This document shows positions 20,890 through 28,437 of a stretch of DNA of 43,174 bases, one piece after another. Location: assembly GCA_964348955.1 (NCBI GenBank), contig CAYGEN010000001.1, forward strand, positions 1 to 43,174. The letters run 5' to 3'. Numbering within the stretch: the stretch's first letter is position 1; every line of letters begins with the position of its first letter. Source of the stretch: 2-01-FULL-51-21 sp964348955 (GTDB taxonomy: Bacteria; Patescibacteriota; Minisyncoccia; Phycocordibacterales; 2-01-FULL-51-21). The position numbers and the translations under genes were made by a program. Below the pieces are notes generated by a model. That model searched no databases. It was not told where the DNA came from and saw only the letters and a program-made list of their open reading frames with translations.

Positions 20890-23367
20890 TTACAAACACA
20901 CCAGCGTGGCAATCGCGTCGCCTTGGTAGAGCTTCATTATGCGCACGCCTTGGGTCGCGCGGGAGAGTGTTGGGATTTCGCTCAAGTCAACACGTATGAC
21001 TTGACCTTTGCGCGACATGACCACGACTTCCCCTTCGCCATCCTCGGCGATTTGCGCGCCGATGAGTGCGCCGGTTTTTTGCGTCACATTCATCGTCTTG
21101 ATGCCGGAGCCGCCGCGCGACTGCACTTTGTATTCGGAAAGTTTGGTGCGCTTGCCGTAGCCAAGACTGGAGAGAACGAGGAGTTGCGGGTTTTTCATCG
21201 CCCTCCCGGCGATGTGCGCGGAAACGACGCGGTCTCCCTTACCGAGCTTGATGGCATGCACGCCTGCGGCGCCACGCCCCATAGCGCGGATGTCTCCTTC
21301 CTTAAATCTAATGGACTTCCCCTTGGAAGTTACCACCACGGCGGTGTCCCCTTTTTCCACAAATGACGTTGAGATGAGCTCGTCGGAGGGATGAATTTTT
21401 AAGGCAATGAGACCCGAGCGCCGCACATCGTGGAAGCTCTCGGCGGCGACTTTTTTTGCAATGCCTTCTTTCGTCACCATAAGAATGGCGAGCGATTCTT
21501 TCTTGCGCGATTCCTTCGGCATCGCAAGCACCGAGGTAACCTTTTCATTTGACTGAAGCGAAAGGTAATTCACAATCGCCTTGCCTTTTGTCGCGCGCCG
21601 CCCCTCCGGCAAATCGTACATCTTTATCTGGTACGCCCGTCCCTTGTCGGTTAAAAAGAGAATGTCAGAGTGCGTAGAGGCCGTGAGAAAGTTCATCACG
21701 AAATCCTCTTCTTTCGTATTCAAATCAATGACCCCGACGCCGCCGCGCTTTTGCTTGCGGTACTCGCTTGGGTCGGTCCGTTTTACATAGCCGCCAGAGG
21801 TCAAGACGAGCACGTTCTCTTCCTCTTGAATCATATCCTCCATGGAAAGCGAAGTGATGCCTGTTTTCACCACTCTCGTGCGGCGCGGGTCGCCATACTT
21901 TTTACCGACCTCTTCAAGCTCGGTCCGTACCCTCCTCAAAATATTTTTCGGCGCGGAAAGAAGCTCCTTGAGCAATTTGATGAGTGCTTGCACTTCTGTG
22001 AGCTCGTCTTCAATTTTCTTCCGCTCAAGGCCCGCGAGCTTCTGCAGGCGCATTTCAAGAATCGCCGTCGCCTGGATTTCGCTGAATTTAAACTGCGTGC
22101 AGAGCGCCGCATGCGCACTCGGCACATCTTTTGCGGCGCGAATGAGCTTCACGATGGCGTCAATGTGGTCAAGGGCTTTGGAGAGACCGAGCAAGATGTG
22201 CTCGCGCGCCTCGGCTTGCTTCAAGTCAAACTCCGCGCGGCGGCGCACAATAACCTGCCGATGCGCGATAAATTCTTCCAGTATGCCTTTGAGCGAGAGC
22301 GTCTGAGGCACGCCGTCCACGAGCGCGACCATATTGAAATGGAAGGTGTCTTCCAGTTGCGTGTGTTTGTAGAGATAGTTGAGCACCTGCTTCGGCTGGG
22401 CGCCTGATTTAAGGTCAACGACAATGCGCGTTTCTCTCGTAGACTCGTCGCGCAAATCCCTGATGCCCTCAAGCTTTTTCTCGCGCACGAGGTCGGCCAT
22501 TTTCATGATGAGGTCTGCTTTATTGACGCGATACGGAATGGAGCTGATGACAATTTGAAAATTTCCCTTCTTGTCTTCCACGACTTCCGCCTCGCCGCGC
22601 ACGACGACGCCGCCCCGACCGCTTCCATACGCGTGCTCCAAGTCTTTCTGATTGAAAACGACGCCGCCCGTCGGGAAATCGGGTCCTTTCACAAACTGCA
22701 GGAGCTCATCGGTCGTCGCGCTTTTGTTTTCAATGAGGTGCACCGTGGCGGCAATAATTTCGCCGAGATTGTGCGGAGGNNNNNNNNNNGGGATATTGGT
22801 AGCCATGCCGACCGCAATGCCGAGCGTGCCGTTTAAAATGAGATTCGGAATTGCCGAGGGGAGCACCACCGGCTCTTTCTTCGTACCATCGTAGTTGGGG
22901 CGCCATGCCACCGTCTCTTTCTCCAAATCGCGCAAGAGCTCGGAGGCAAGTGAGGTCATCTTCGCCTCGGTGTAACGCATGGCCGCCGCAGAATCCCCGT
23001 CGGTTGAACCATAATTCCCCTGCCCGAGCACGAGCGGGTAGCGCATCGTGAAATCCTGCGCCATCTTCACCATCGCATCGTAAATGGCCGCATCGCCGTG
23101 CGGGTGATACTTTCCCATCACGTCGCCGATGACCGCCGCAGACTTCCGAAACTTTGCCGAGCTCGTAAGCCCCATTTGGTGCATGGTGTAGAGAATGCGC
23201 CGGTGCACGGGTTTCAACCCATCGCGCACGTCCGGAAGCGCGCGCATCGTGATGACGCTCATCGCGTAGTCAAGATATGACTCCTTCATTTCCGCGCTTA
23301 TACTGCGCGAAACAACGCCCTCGGGTCGTTCGGTTTTTTCATCTGGTTTTTCTTCTTTAGACGCCAT
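20890..23367 (-). CDS. gyrA: DNA gyrase subunit A
   Basis: The start at MASKEEKPDEKTERPEG is preferred over an ATG 8 codons upstream. The breakage-reunion domain contains the winged-helix region with KYHPHGDAAIYDAM and the catalytic Tyr in AAMRYTEAKM. Position 83 (E. coli numbering) is Ala where E. coli has Ser, a site linked to quinolone interaction. The C-terminal pinwheel has a variant GyrA box QKRGGVG and repeats such as GRAYQIKMYDLP, which favours gyrase over topoisomerase IV. Ten Ns at 22780-22789 interrupt the conserved NIPPHNL segment; the flanks join perfectly if two bases overlap, so the gene is probably intact at about 821 residues. gyrB is not in the window. Confidence 0.95.
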   Translation of the reverse strand: MASKEEKPDEKTERPEGVVSRSISAEMKESYLDYAMSVITMRALPDVRDGLKPVHRRILYTMHQMGLTSSAKFRKSAAVIGDVMGKYHPHGDAAIYDAMVKMAQDFTMRYPLVLGQGNYGSTDGDSAAAMRYTEAKMTSLASELLRDLEKETVAWRPNYDGTKKEPVVLPSAIPNLILNGTLGIAVGMATNIXXXXPPHNLGEIIAATVHLIENKSATTDELLQFVKGPDFPTGGVVFNQKDLEHAYGSGRGGVVVRGEAEVVEDKKGNFQIVISSIPYRVNKADLIMKMADLVREKKLEGIRDLRDESTRETRIVVDLKSGAQPKQVLNYLYKHTQLEDTFHFNMVALVDGVPQTLSLKGILEEFIAHRQVIVRRRAEFDLKQAEAREHILLGLSKALDHIDAIVKLIRAAKDVPSAHAALCTQFKFSEIQATAILEMRLQKLAGLERKKIEDELTEVQALIKLLKELLSAPKNILRRVRTELEEVGKKYGDPRRTRVVKTGITSLSMEDMIQEEENVLVLTSGGYVKRTDPSEYRKQKRGGVGVIDLNTKEEDFVMNFLTASTHSDILFLTDKGRAYQIKMYDLPEGRRATKGKAIVNYLSLQSNEKVTSVLAMPKESRKKESLAILMVTKEGIAKKVAAESFHDVRRSGLIALKIHPSDELISTSFVEKGDTAVVVTSKGKSIRFKEGDIRAMGRGAAGVHAIKLGKGDRVVSAHIAGRAMKNPQLLVLSSLGYGKRTKLSEYKVQSRGGSGIKTMNVTQKTGALIGAQIAEDGEGEVVVMSRKGQVIRVDLSEIPTLSRATQGVRIMKLYQGDAIATLVCL
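22780..22789. other. Ten-N scaffold join inside gyrA
   Basis: The left flank ends GTGCGGAGG and the right flank begins GGGATATTGG. Merging with a 2-bp overlap restores the universally conserved NIPPHN codons, so the Ns most likely represent no missing sequence. Confidence 0.85.
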
Positions 23368-23458
23368 AAATGATATTCCATTGTAGCACAAAAAAACCCT
23401 TTTTGGAAGGATTTTGACTGTTTTTTGAAGGGTTACCCTATTCGCTCTATTCGTCGCT

Positions 23459-23728
23459 CTATTCGCCCGAGAGGTCGTTTATGCCCGGGATGGGTACTGA
23501 ATTCTTTGCGCCCTTATATGCCTTGCCAAAAATGGAGCCAACCGTTTCAAACGGCGACGGTGCCCCGGCGACTGCGGCTTCTTGGGCCGAAGGAGGTGAG
23601 GAAGCGCCGGAAAACGAAGAGAGCCAAACCACCGCAATAAAAAAGGTAATAATTGAGGTGGTACCAAGCGCGATGCGCCGGCGGTGCGCCTCGGGCTTTT
23701 CCTGCAACTTTGAGATGAAGTCAAACAT
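23459..23728 (-). CDS. Small single-pass membrane protein, unknown
   Basis: The start at MFDFISKLQEKPEAHRRRIA gives 89 residues; the longer frame starting 27 codons upstream is AT-rich non-coding sequence. A basic N-terminus (EAHRRR) precedes one membrane helix (LGTTSIITFFIAVVWLSSF) and an Ala/Pro/Ser-rich outer segment ending PIPGINDLSGE. Positive-inside orientation places the C-terminus outside. The family is not recognised, though small proteins of this plan are frequent in Parcubacteria. Confidence 0.6.
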   Translation of the reverse strand: MFDFISKLQEKPEAHRRRIALGTTSIITFFIAVVWLSSFSGASSPPSAQEAAVAGAPSPFETVGSIFGKAYKGAKNSVPIPGINDLSGE

Positions 23729-23821
23729 AGAAGATAGTTTGAGATAGCTTTTATAGCTTGTTAGCTTTAAGCATATCAGCTTATGAGGAAAATTCAAAGA
23801 AAAAAGCAAGAAATAAATAAT

Positions 23822-24454
23822 CTAGTATGCTAACACGACGACTTCCCCTTCTTTGCCTTCCAGGTCTTTTTTCTTGAGCGTCAGTTTTTCAACCGGCTTC
23901 AGTGATTCCACCCCTTCTTCTTTCAGAAATACTTTGAGTTGAGACGGTTCCGAATAGTTTGCCGGTATGATGAGCCGCGGCTCAAGTTCCACCCCAAGCT
24001 CGTGAGCGTCTGCAGCGGAGAGCGTGCCGCCTCCGCCAACCGGCGTGAAGAGCACATCAATATCTTTCAAAAGCTCGCGAGCTTCGGGGGAAAGTTTGCG
24101 CGAAGAAATCGCGCCCAAGAACACCAGCCGCATGCCTTCCATTTCAACAAGGTATATCGTGTTGATGCGGGTAGAACCCGCATTCTTCCGGTAGGAAGAA
24201 TGCTCGCCGATGCCGCGGATAGAAATATCTTTCACCTCATACTCGCCCGCGCCGCGAATGACGAAGGGTTCCTTCTCGCCGTACGTAACATTTTCAACGC
24301 CGTTAAAATCTTCGTCCATGAGAGAGACCAATACAATGTCCGCCCCGAAGCGCGTTTGCGGGAGTTTGGATGCCTTGGAAATGGGATTGACCGCGAGCGT
24401 CGTCTGCCCGAAGACAACCTTGAAAAATTGCCCGCCGTGATAGGTGATGACCAT
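23822..24454 (-). CDS. Metallo-beta-lactamase-fold protein without the metal motif
   Basis: The 210-residue protein begins MVITYHGGQFFKVVFGQTTLAVNP, the usual first strand pair of UlaG-like MBL-fold hydrolases, with later fold elements (RINTIYLVEMEGMRLVFLGAI, DIDVLFTPVGGGGTLSAADAHEL, PRLIIPANYS). The HxHxDH metal ligands expected after the second strand are replaced by VSLMDEDFNG, so the protein probably does not bind the normal dinuclear metal centre. Similar degenerate MBL-fold proteins occur across Patescibacteria; function is unknown. Confidence 0.7.
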   Translation of the reverse strand: MVITYHGGQFFKVVFGQTTLAVNPISKASKLPQTRFGADIVLVSLMDEDFNGVENVTYGEKEPFVIRGAGEYEVKDISIRGIGEHSSYRKNAGSTRINTIYLVEMEGMRLVFLGAISSRKLSPEARELLKDIDVLFTPVGGGGTLSAADAHELGVELEPRLIIPANYSEPSQLKVFLKEEGVESLKPVEKLTLKKKDLEGKEGEVVVLAY

Positions 24455-24533
24455 GGGATAGGGGGATAGCTTTCTAGCGTATCAGCTTTTTGTCTTAAAT
24501 GAAAACCTCCGTGTGGCCTTATGCAACCTCCCT

Positions 24534-24556
24534 ACTTGGAAGCCGAGCTTCCAAGT
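24534..24556. repeat. 10-bp perfect hairpin
   Basis: ACTTGGAAGC and GCTTCCAAGT pair around CGA. There is no adjacent T-run, so a terminator role is uncertain. Confidence 0.6.
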
Positions 24557-24571
24557 TAGAATGCCTCAAAA

Positions 24572-24629
24572 TTGACGGAGATTGACAGATATTTGACAGA
24601 TGTGGTGCAACTGTGGCAGACTATTGACG
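24572..24629 (+). promoter_or_regulatory. Cluster of TTGACR repeats, possible promoter
   Basis: TTGACGGAG (24572), TTGACAGAT (24582), TTGACAGAT (24593) and TTGACG (24624) occur at 10-11 bp steps and then 31 bp. The last is 17 bp before TAGGGT, a weak -10. The regular helical spacing could mark regulator binding sites or stacked -35 boxes. Confidence 0.4.
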
Positions 24630-24686
24630 CCCGATTACCGGTATGCTAGGGTATGGGAGGTAGCAACAAGGGAGACGAAACATGCG

Positions 24687-24815
24687 ATGTTGCATGACGC
24701 GAGCGAAATTGTATTTCAAATCCAACGAATTCGGCACCACGGCCACGGCGACGGCGTTCTCAACGACGACCTGAACGCCAGGAATCGGCGGACTCCCGCG
24801 ATGAACGGTAACTAA
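24687..24815 (+). CDS. Possible small His-rich peptide (doubtful)
   Basis: A 42-codon frame (MLHDASEIVFQIQRIRHHGH...) follows GGGAG by about 13 bp. An overlapping frame from 24682 has 30 codons. A perfect hairpin GGGGGCTCC/GGAGCCCCC (24859-24884) lies 43 bp downstream but without an immediate T-run. The 24455-25090 stretch otherwise holds no gene I can support, so this may instead be a small non-coding transcript. Confidence 0.25.
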   Translation: MLHDASEIVFQIQRIRHHGHGDGVLNDDLNARNRRTPAMNGN

Positions 24816-25090
24816 TTACAATTACCGGGAGCGGGAGTCGGACGGTTCAACCCATACCGGGGGCTCCGCATCGGTGGAGCCCCCACCACCCTTCACCAGT
24901 TCTTAGTTCTTTTTTCCCAAGCCCAAGTGCCTGCGACTCGCGTTGCGGGCATTTTTATTTTGTGTATACTCTAGCGAAGCCATTTACCACAAATCCCAAT
25001 TATTAGTTGAGCATTCGGCAACGCGCTAACCCTTTTCTCGCGAACACAGGCGAAATGAGAGAAAAGGCACGCGTGCCGCACCATGAACTC

Positions 25091-26236
25091 ATGAATGAAC
25101 ACAAAATTGACGTCGCGGCGACAAGCGCCGCGGAATTAATAGAAGAGGCAGAAGACGGGCAAGAAATAAAACATAATAAAAAGGATGGCGCGATGGCGGC
25201 CGTTTTTGCGGATATTCCCGTGCCGCCCGCGGCAGGCGAGATTGTTGAAGGTCCTATTATCAAAATTGACGGCTCCAAAGTGTATGTCGGTCTTGAGCCA
25301 TTTGGCACCGGCATCATCTACGGCCGAGAATACCTAAATGCGCGCGATGTTCTAAAAAAAGTAAATATCGGCGACACTATTTCCGCGAAAGTTGTTGAAA
25401 CCGAAAACAAAGCCGGCTACCTGGAGCTATCGCTCAAGGAGGCGCGGCAGGCGGTTATCTGGGGCGAAGCGGACGACGCCATTGCGAAAAAGACTGTTTT
25501 TGAACTCGCGGTCAAGGATGCCAACAAGGGAGGACTCATTTTGGAATGGCAGGGAATTTTGGGATTCCTGCCCGCCTCCCAGCTCAAAACCGAGCACTAT
25601 CCGCGCGTAGAGGACGGCGACAAGGACCGCATTCTGGAAGAGCTTCGCAAACTCATCGGTCAGAAACTCGCCGTCTCCATCATTACCGCCGACACCAAAG
25701 AAGGGAAACTCATTTTCTCCGAGAAAGACCCCGAGCAGAAGGAAAAGGAGAAAATCATTGACCGCTATAGTGTTGGCGATGAGCTTGAGGGCATCGTAAC
25801 GGGTATGGTGGAATTCGGCGTTTTCGTAAAGCTGGAGGAGGGACTGGAAGGGCTGGTGCACATCTCCGAGGTGGACTGGGGACTCGTTGAAAATCTTCAA
25901 TCGCTTTTCAAAGTGGGAAAACGAGTGCGGGTGAAAATAATTGAAATCAAAGAAGGCAAAGTGTCGCTCTCCATCAAAGCGCTCAAAGAAAACCCGTGGA
26001 AGCAGGCCGCAACAAAGTATCACAAAGACGACACGGTAAAGGGCGTCGTCATCAAGTACAACAAGCACGGCGCGCTTGCCTCCATTGAAGAGGGCGTCGC
26101 GGGGCTCGTGCACATCTCGGATTTTCTAAACGAGGAAACTCTGCGCGAAACGCTTGAGCTCGGCAAGACCTATTCATTCAAGATTACGCTTTTTGAGCCG
26201 GCGGAACAGCGCATGACGCTCTCATACGTGAAATGA
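25091..26236 (+). CDS. rpsA: 30S ribosomal protein bS1 homologue, four S1 domains
   Basis: The frame is open from a TTG at 25007, with ATGs at 25055 and 25091; the last (MNEHKIDVAATSAAELI) gives 381 residues and a normal-looking acidic N-terminus. None has a clear ribosome-binding site. Four S1-type OB folds follow: GEIVEGPIIKIDGSKVYVGL, a divergent second repeat (ELAVKDANKGGLILEWQGI), GDELEGIVTGMVEFGVFVKL with GLVHISEVDW, and VKGVVIKYNKHGALASIEEG with GLVHISDF. bS1 binds mRNA at the 30S platform. E. coli S1 has six repeats; four is common outside Proteobacteria. The gene stops at TGA, which argues against genetic code 25. Confidence 0.88.
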   Translation: MNEHKIDVAATSAAELIEEAEDGQEIKHNKKDGAMAAVFADIPVPPAAGEIVEGPIIKIDGSKVYVGLEPFGTGIIYGREYLNARDVLKKVNIGDTISAKVVETENKAGYLELSLKEARQAVIWGEADDAIAKKTVFELAVKDANKGGLILEWQGILGFLPASQLKTEHYPRVEDGDKDRILEELRKLIGQKLAVSIITADTKEGKLIFSEKDPEQKEKEKIIDRYSVGDELEGIVTGMVEFGVFVKLEEGLEGLVHISEVDWGLVENLQSLFKVGKRVRVKIIEIKEGKVSLSIKALKENPWKQAATKYHKDDTVKGVVIKYNKHGALASIEEGVAGLVHISDFLNEETLRETLELGKTYSFKITLFEPAEQRMTLSYVK

Positions 26237-26251
26237 AGTATAGATAAGGCA

Positions 26252-26295
26252 AACCCCCATCTCGCTTCGCTAGTTGACGAAGCGAGATGGGGGTT
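26252..26295 (+). terminator. Terminator after the S1 gene
   Basis: An 18-bp perfect stem (AACCCCCATCTCGCTTCG and its inverse) with an 8-nt loop, 15 bp after the stop codon, is followed by GCATTTATTTTATT. Confidence 0.88.
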
Positions 26296-26330
26296 GCATT
26301 TATTTTATTCGTCTCACTCTGCCTTTATAT

Positions 26331-26369
26331 ACTATAGCAAGGTGTAGCAAGGTGACACCTTGCTATAGT
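26331..26369. repeat. 15-bp perfect inverted repeat between convergent genes
   Basis: ACTATAGCAAGGTGT and ACACCTTGCTATAGT surround AGCAAGGTG, itself a partial repeat of the arm. It lies between the convergent S1 and thioredoxin-like genes and may terminate the minus-strand transcript. Confidence 0.7.
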
Positions 26370-26382
26370 AGGCGTTTCTCCT

Positions 26383-26640
26383 CTACTTCTTCCCTGCCCA
26401 GACTTTGAGCTGATCGTAGCTCGCCTCTCCGCACAGAAATTCTTTCGATTCAGTATTGAAGAAAAAAGGTACGCCGCCGCAGAGATTCGTGTCGTATTCT
26501 TTCATCATCGCCGCGTTTTCCTGATTGTGCCAAATTTCGTACCGTTGAACCGAAACGCCGGTTTCGCTTTGAAGCCGTTCAACAAGCGGGCGCATACGCT
26601 CGCAATGCGGACACTCTTTACCATAAAATTCCAGTAACAT
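26383..26640 (-). CDS. Thioredoxin-like protein with CPHC active site
   Basis: The start MLLEFYGKECPHC gives 85 residues; the 17 upstream codons contain a poly-Asn run from an AAT repeat and are not preferred. The redox motif is C-P-H-C (about 10-13), the same dipeptide as DsbA, and the cis-Pro loop is GGVPFFFN. Two further cysteines (NLCGG and EFLCGE) are present. The fold is a minimal thioredoxin/glutaredoxin-type domain. No signal peptide is present, so it is presumably cytosolic. Substrates are unknown. Confidence 0.78.
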   Translation of the reverse strand: MLLEFYGKECPHCERMRPLVERLQSETGVSVQRYEIWHNQENAAMMKEYDTNLCGGVPFFFNTESKEFLCGEASYDQLKVWAGKK

Positions 26641-27062
26641 ACGCGTATTATTATTATTATTGATGTGAAGCTTTTTTAGCAAACCTCGCACCGATAGTAA
26701 TAACCGATAGTAATAAATGAAAAAAATAGTAGACCGTTATTATGATATATCATAATAACGTAATTAAGCGCATTTCCTCATTTCTCTAATTCTAATTATT
26801 TTTTAAATCTGTAGCGCGCGAGATTTGTGCCGCCGAACTACCGCCATTACGATATATCGTAATATTCTCTAATCGTATTGATATGCCAATAAGGCCATTC
26901 TCTAATTCGCGCGAATTAGAGAATTAGAGAATAGCGCTGGAAATAACACGAAATGACGAAATGGTATAATGGTATTATGTATTATTATGAATGGTGTTAT
27001 TATGATATATCATAATAATTTCCATTCAATCTACCTCCCCTCTCTCACCCTCCTCTCGCCCA
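26641..27062. promoter_or_regulatory. AT-rich intergenic region with perfect palindromes
   Basis: There is no gene in these 422 bp. It contains a direct repeat CCGATAGTAATAA (two copies, 26694-26717), a 26-bp perfect palindrome at 26735-26760, ATTACGATATATCGTAAT at 26846-26863, a 28-bp perfect palindrome at 26897-26924 (ATTCTCTAATTCGC and its inverse), and a 22-bp palindrome at 26997-27018. The first, second and fourth palindromes are centred on GATATATC. Both flanking genes are on the minus strand, so the palindromes precede the thioredoxin-like gene and follow pth. Confidence 0.75.
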
Positions 27063-27653
27063 TCAATTGTATTCGCCCATGGCTTTTTGGCGACCCGCAC
27101 GAATAATCACCGCTATCGCATCTGCCGCTCGTTTGAGGGTCTTTTTCAAAATCTCCTCTTCTTTCGCTGAAAACTGCTTTAGGATAAAGTCCAGCACAGC
27201 TTTCTCCCCTTTCGGCTTTTTGAGCTTACCCGTCGGCGTCGCCCCCGAAACGCCGATGCGCACGCGAACAAATTCGTTCGTTTTGAGTGCGCGAATGACC
27301 GATTCCACGCCGCGGTGCCCCCCCGAAGAGCGCGCGTAAGAGATTTTTATGGAGCCGAGCGGCAAATCAAGGTCGTCGTGCACCACGACAAGCCGCTCGG
27401 CGCCTTTTTTGCTCTTAACCGCGGAAGTAACCGCGACACCCGACTTGTTCATAAAAGTCTCCGGCAGAAGCAATAGTATTTTTTCCTTGCCTAACGCGCC
27501 GAAAGCGACGCGGGAGCGGTATTTCTTGCTCTCGGAAAACAATCCAAGGTTTTCTTTTTTTGCAAATGCGAGAACTGCCCTGCTTCCCGCGTTATGCCGC
27601 GTTTTTTCGTACGCTTCTCCGGGATTGCCCAAGCCGACGACGGTATAGGTCAT
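27063..27653 (-). CDS. pth: Peptidyl-tRNA hydrolase
   Basis: The 196-residue protein frees tRNA from stalled peptidyl-tRNA. Conserved features are VVGLGNPGEAYEKTRHNAG with the catalytic His (His20 in E. coli), the PETFMNKSG loop, VVHDDLDLPLG with the catalytic-site Asp, and SSGGHRGVESVI. The C-terminal helix is KKTLKRAADAI. Length is typical. All active-site residues are present. Confidence 0.95.
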   Translation of the reverse strand: MTYTVVGLGNPGEAYEKTRHNAGSRAVLAFAKKENLGLFSESKKYRSRVAFGALGKEKILLLLPETFMNKSGVAVTSAVKSKKGAERLVVVHDDLDLPLGSIKISYARSSGGHRGVESVIRALKTNEFVRVRIGVSGATPTGKLKKPKGEKAVLDFILKQFSAKEEEILKKTLKRAADAIAVIIRAGRQKAMGEYN

Positions 27654-27709
27654 TGCAATATCATATCACAGAGCGTGTAAACGCTTACGCCGCGCAATTT
27701 TCTGCAAGC

Positions 27710-27730
27710 ACACAATGTATACTATTGTGT
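27710..27730 (+). promoter_or_regulatory. Inverted repeat overlapping a -10-like box upstream of lepB
   Basis: ACACAAT and ATTGTGT are perfect inverted arms around GTATACT, which contains the -10-like TATACT. A second TATACT follows at 27743-27748. The arrangement looks like an operator over a promoter, 84 bp before the lepB start. Confidence 0.4.
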
Positions 27731-27813
27731 CAAACGTGCGCGTATACTACAATGAACGAATATGGAACTTTCTCATGTAATTTCCTTTCAGTTCTTTGCA
27801 TAATCTCGCGCCT

Positions 27814-28419
27814 ATGGAGACGAACACAGAAACAATGCACAATCTTCCGCGCTCGCCCGAGCGAAAGCGCGACAGTTTCTGGATGGAAATTATTAAATTT
27901 TCCATTCTCGCGCTCATTATCGTTCTCCCCATACGTTTTTTTGTTGCCCAGCCATTCATTGTGAGCGGCGCCTCCATGGAGCCAACTTTTGAGAGCGGCG
28001 AGTACCTTATAATAGACGAGCTCTCCTATCGCTTTGAACTCCCGAAGCGCGGCGAGGTTATCATTTTTCGCTACCCCAAGGACCCATCAAAGTTTTTTAT
28101 CAAGCGCATCATCGGATTGCCCGGCGAAACACTTGAATTGCGCGGTAAAGATATATATATCCGCAGTCCCTTCAACCCCGACGGATTCAAACTCAATCAG
28201 TCATACCTCACCGCTGAAGAAATGCAGGACGCCTACTTGACCGTAATGCTGAGTAACGCAGAGTATTTTGTTATGGGCGACAATCGTGCCGCGAGCTCCG
28301 ATTCGCGGCTATGGGGCGCTCTTCCCGCTGAAAATATTATCGGCCGAGCGCTCATAAGGGTACTTCCTCTCACCAAAATTGGCCTGCATCCTGGCGATGC
28401 GAACACGAGCGCAAAGTAA
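27814..28419 (+). CDS. lepB: Signal peptidase I
   Basis: The start METNTETMHN is preferred (201 residues); a TTG at 27796 would add six. One N-terminal membrane helix (about 23-42) is followed by box B with the catalytic Ser (VSGASMEPTF), box C (LPKRGEVIIFRYP), box D with the catalytic Lys (FIKRIIGLPGETLEL) and box E (VMGDNRAASSDSRLWG). This is the Ser-Lys protease that removes signal peptides at the outer face of the membrane, such as those on the pilin-like proteins. The HisRS-like gene begins 18 bp downstream. Confidence 0.95.
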   Translation: METNTETMHNLPRSPERKRDSFWMEIIKFSILALIIVLPIRFFVAQPFIVSGASMEPTFESGEYLIIDELSYRFELPKRGEVIIFRYPKDPSKFFIKRIIGLPGETLELRGKDIYIRSPFNPDGFKLNQSYLTAEEMQDAYLTVMLSNAEYFVMGDNRAASSDSRLWGALPAENIIGRALIRVLPLTKIGLHPGDANTSAK

Positions 28420-28437
28420 AAAAGTCACCGAGAGCGT

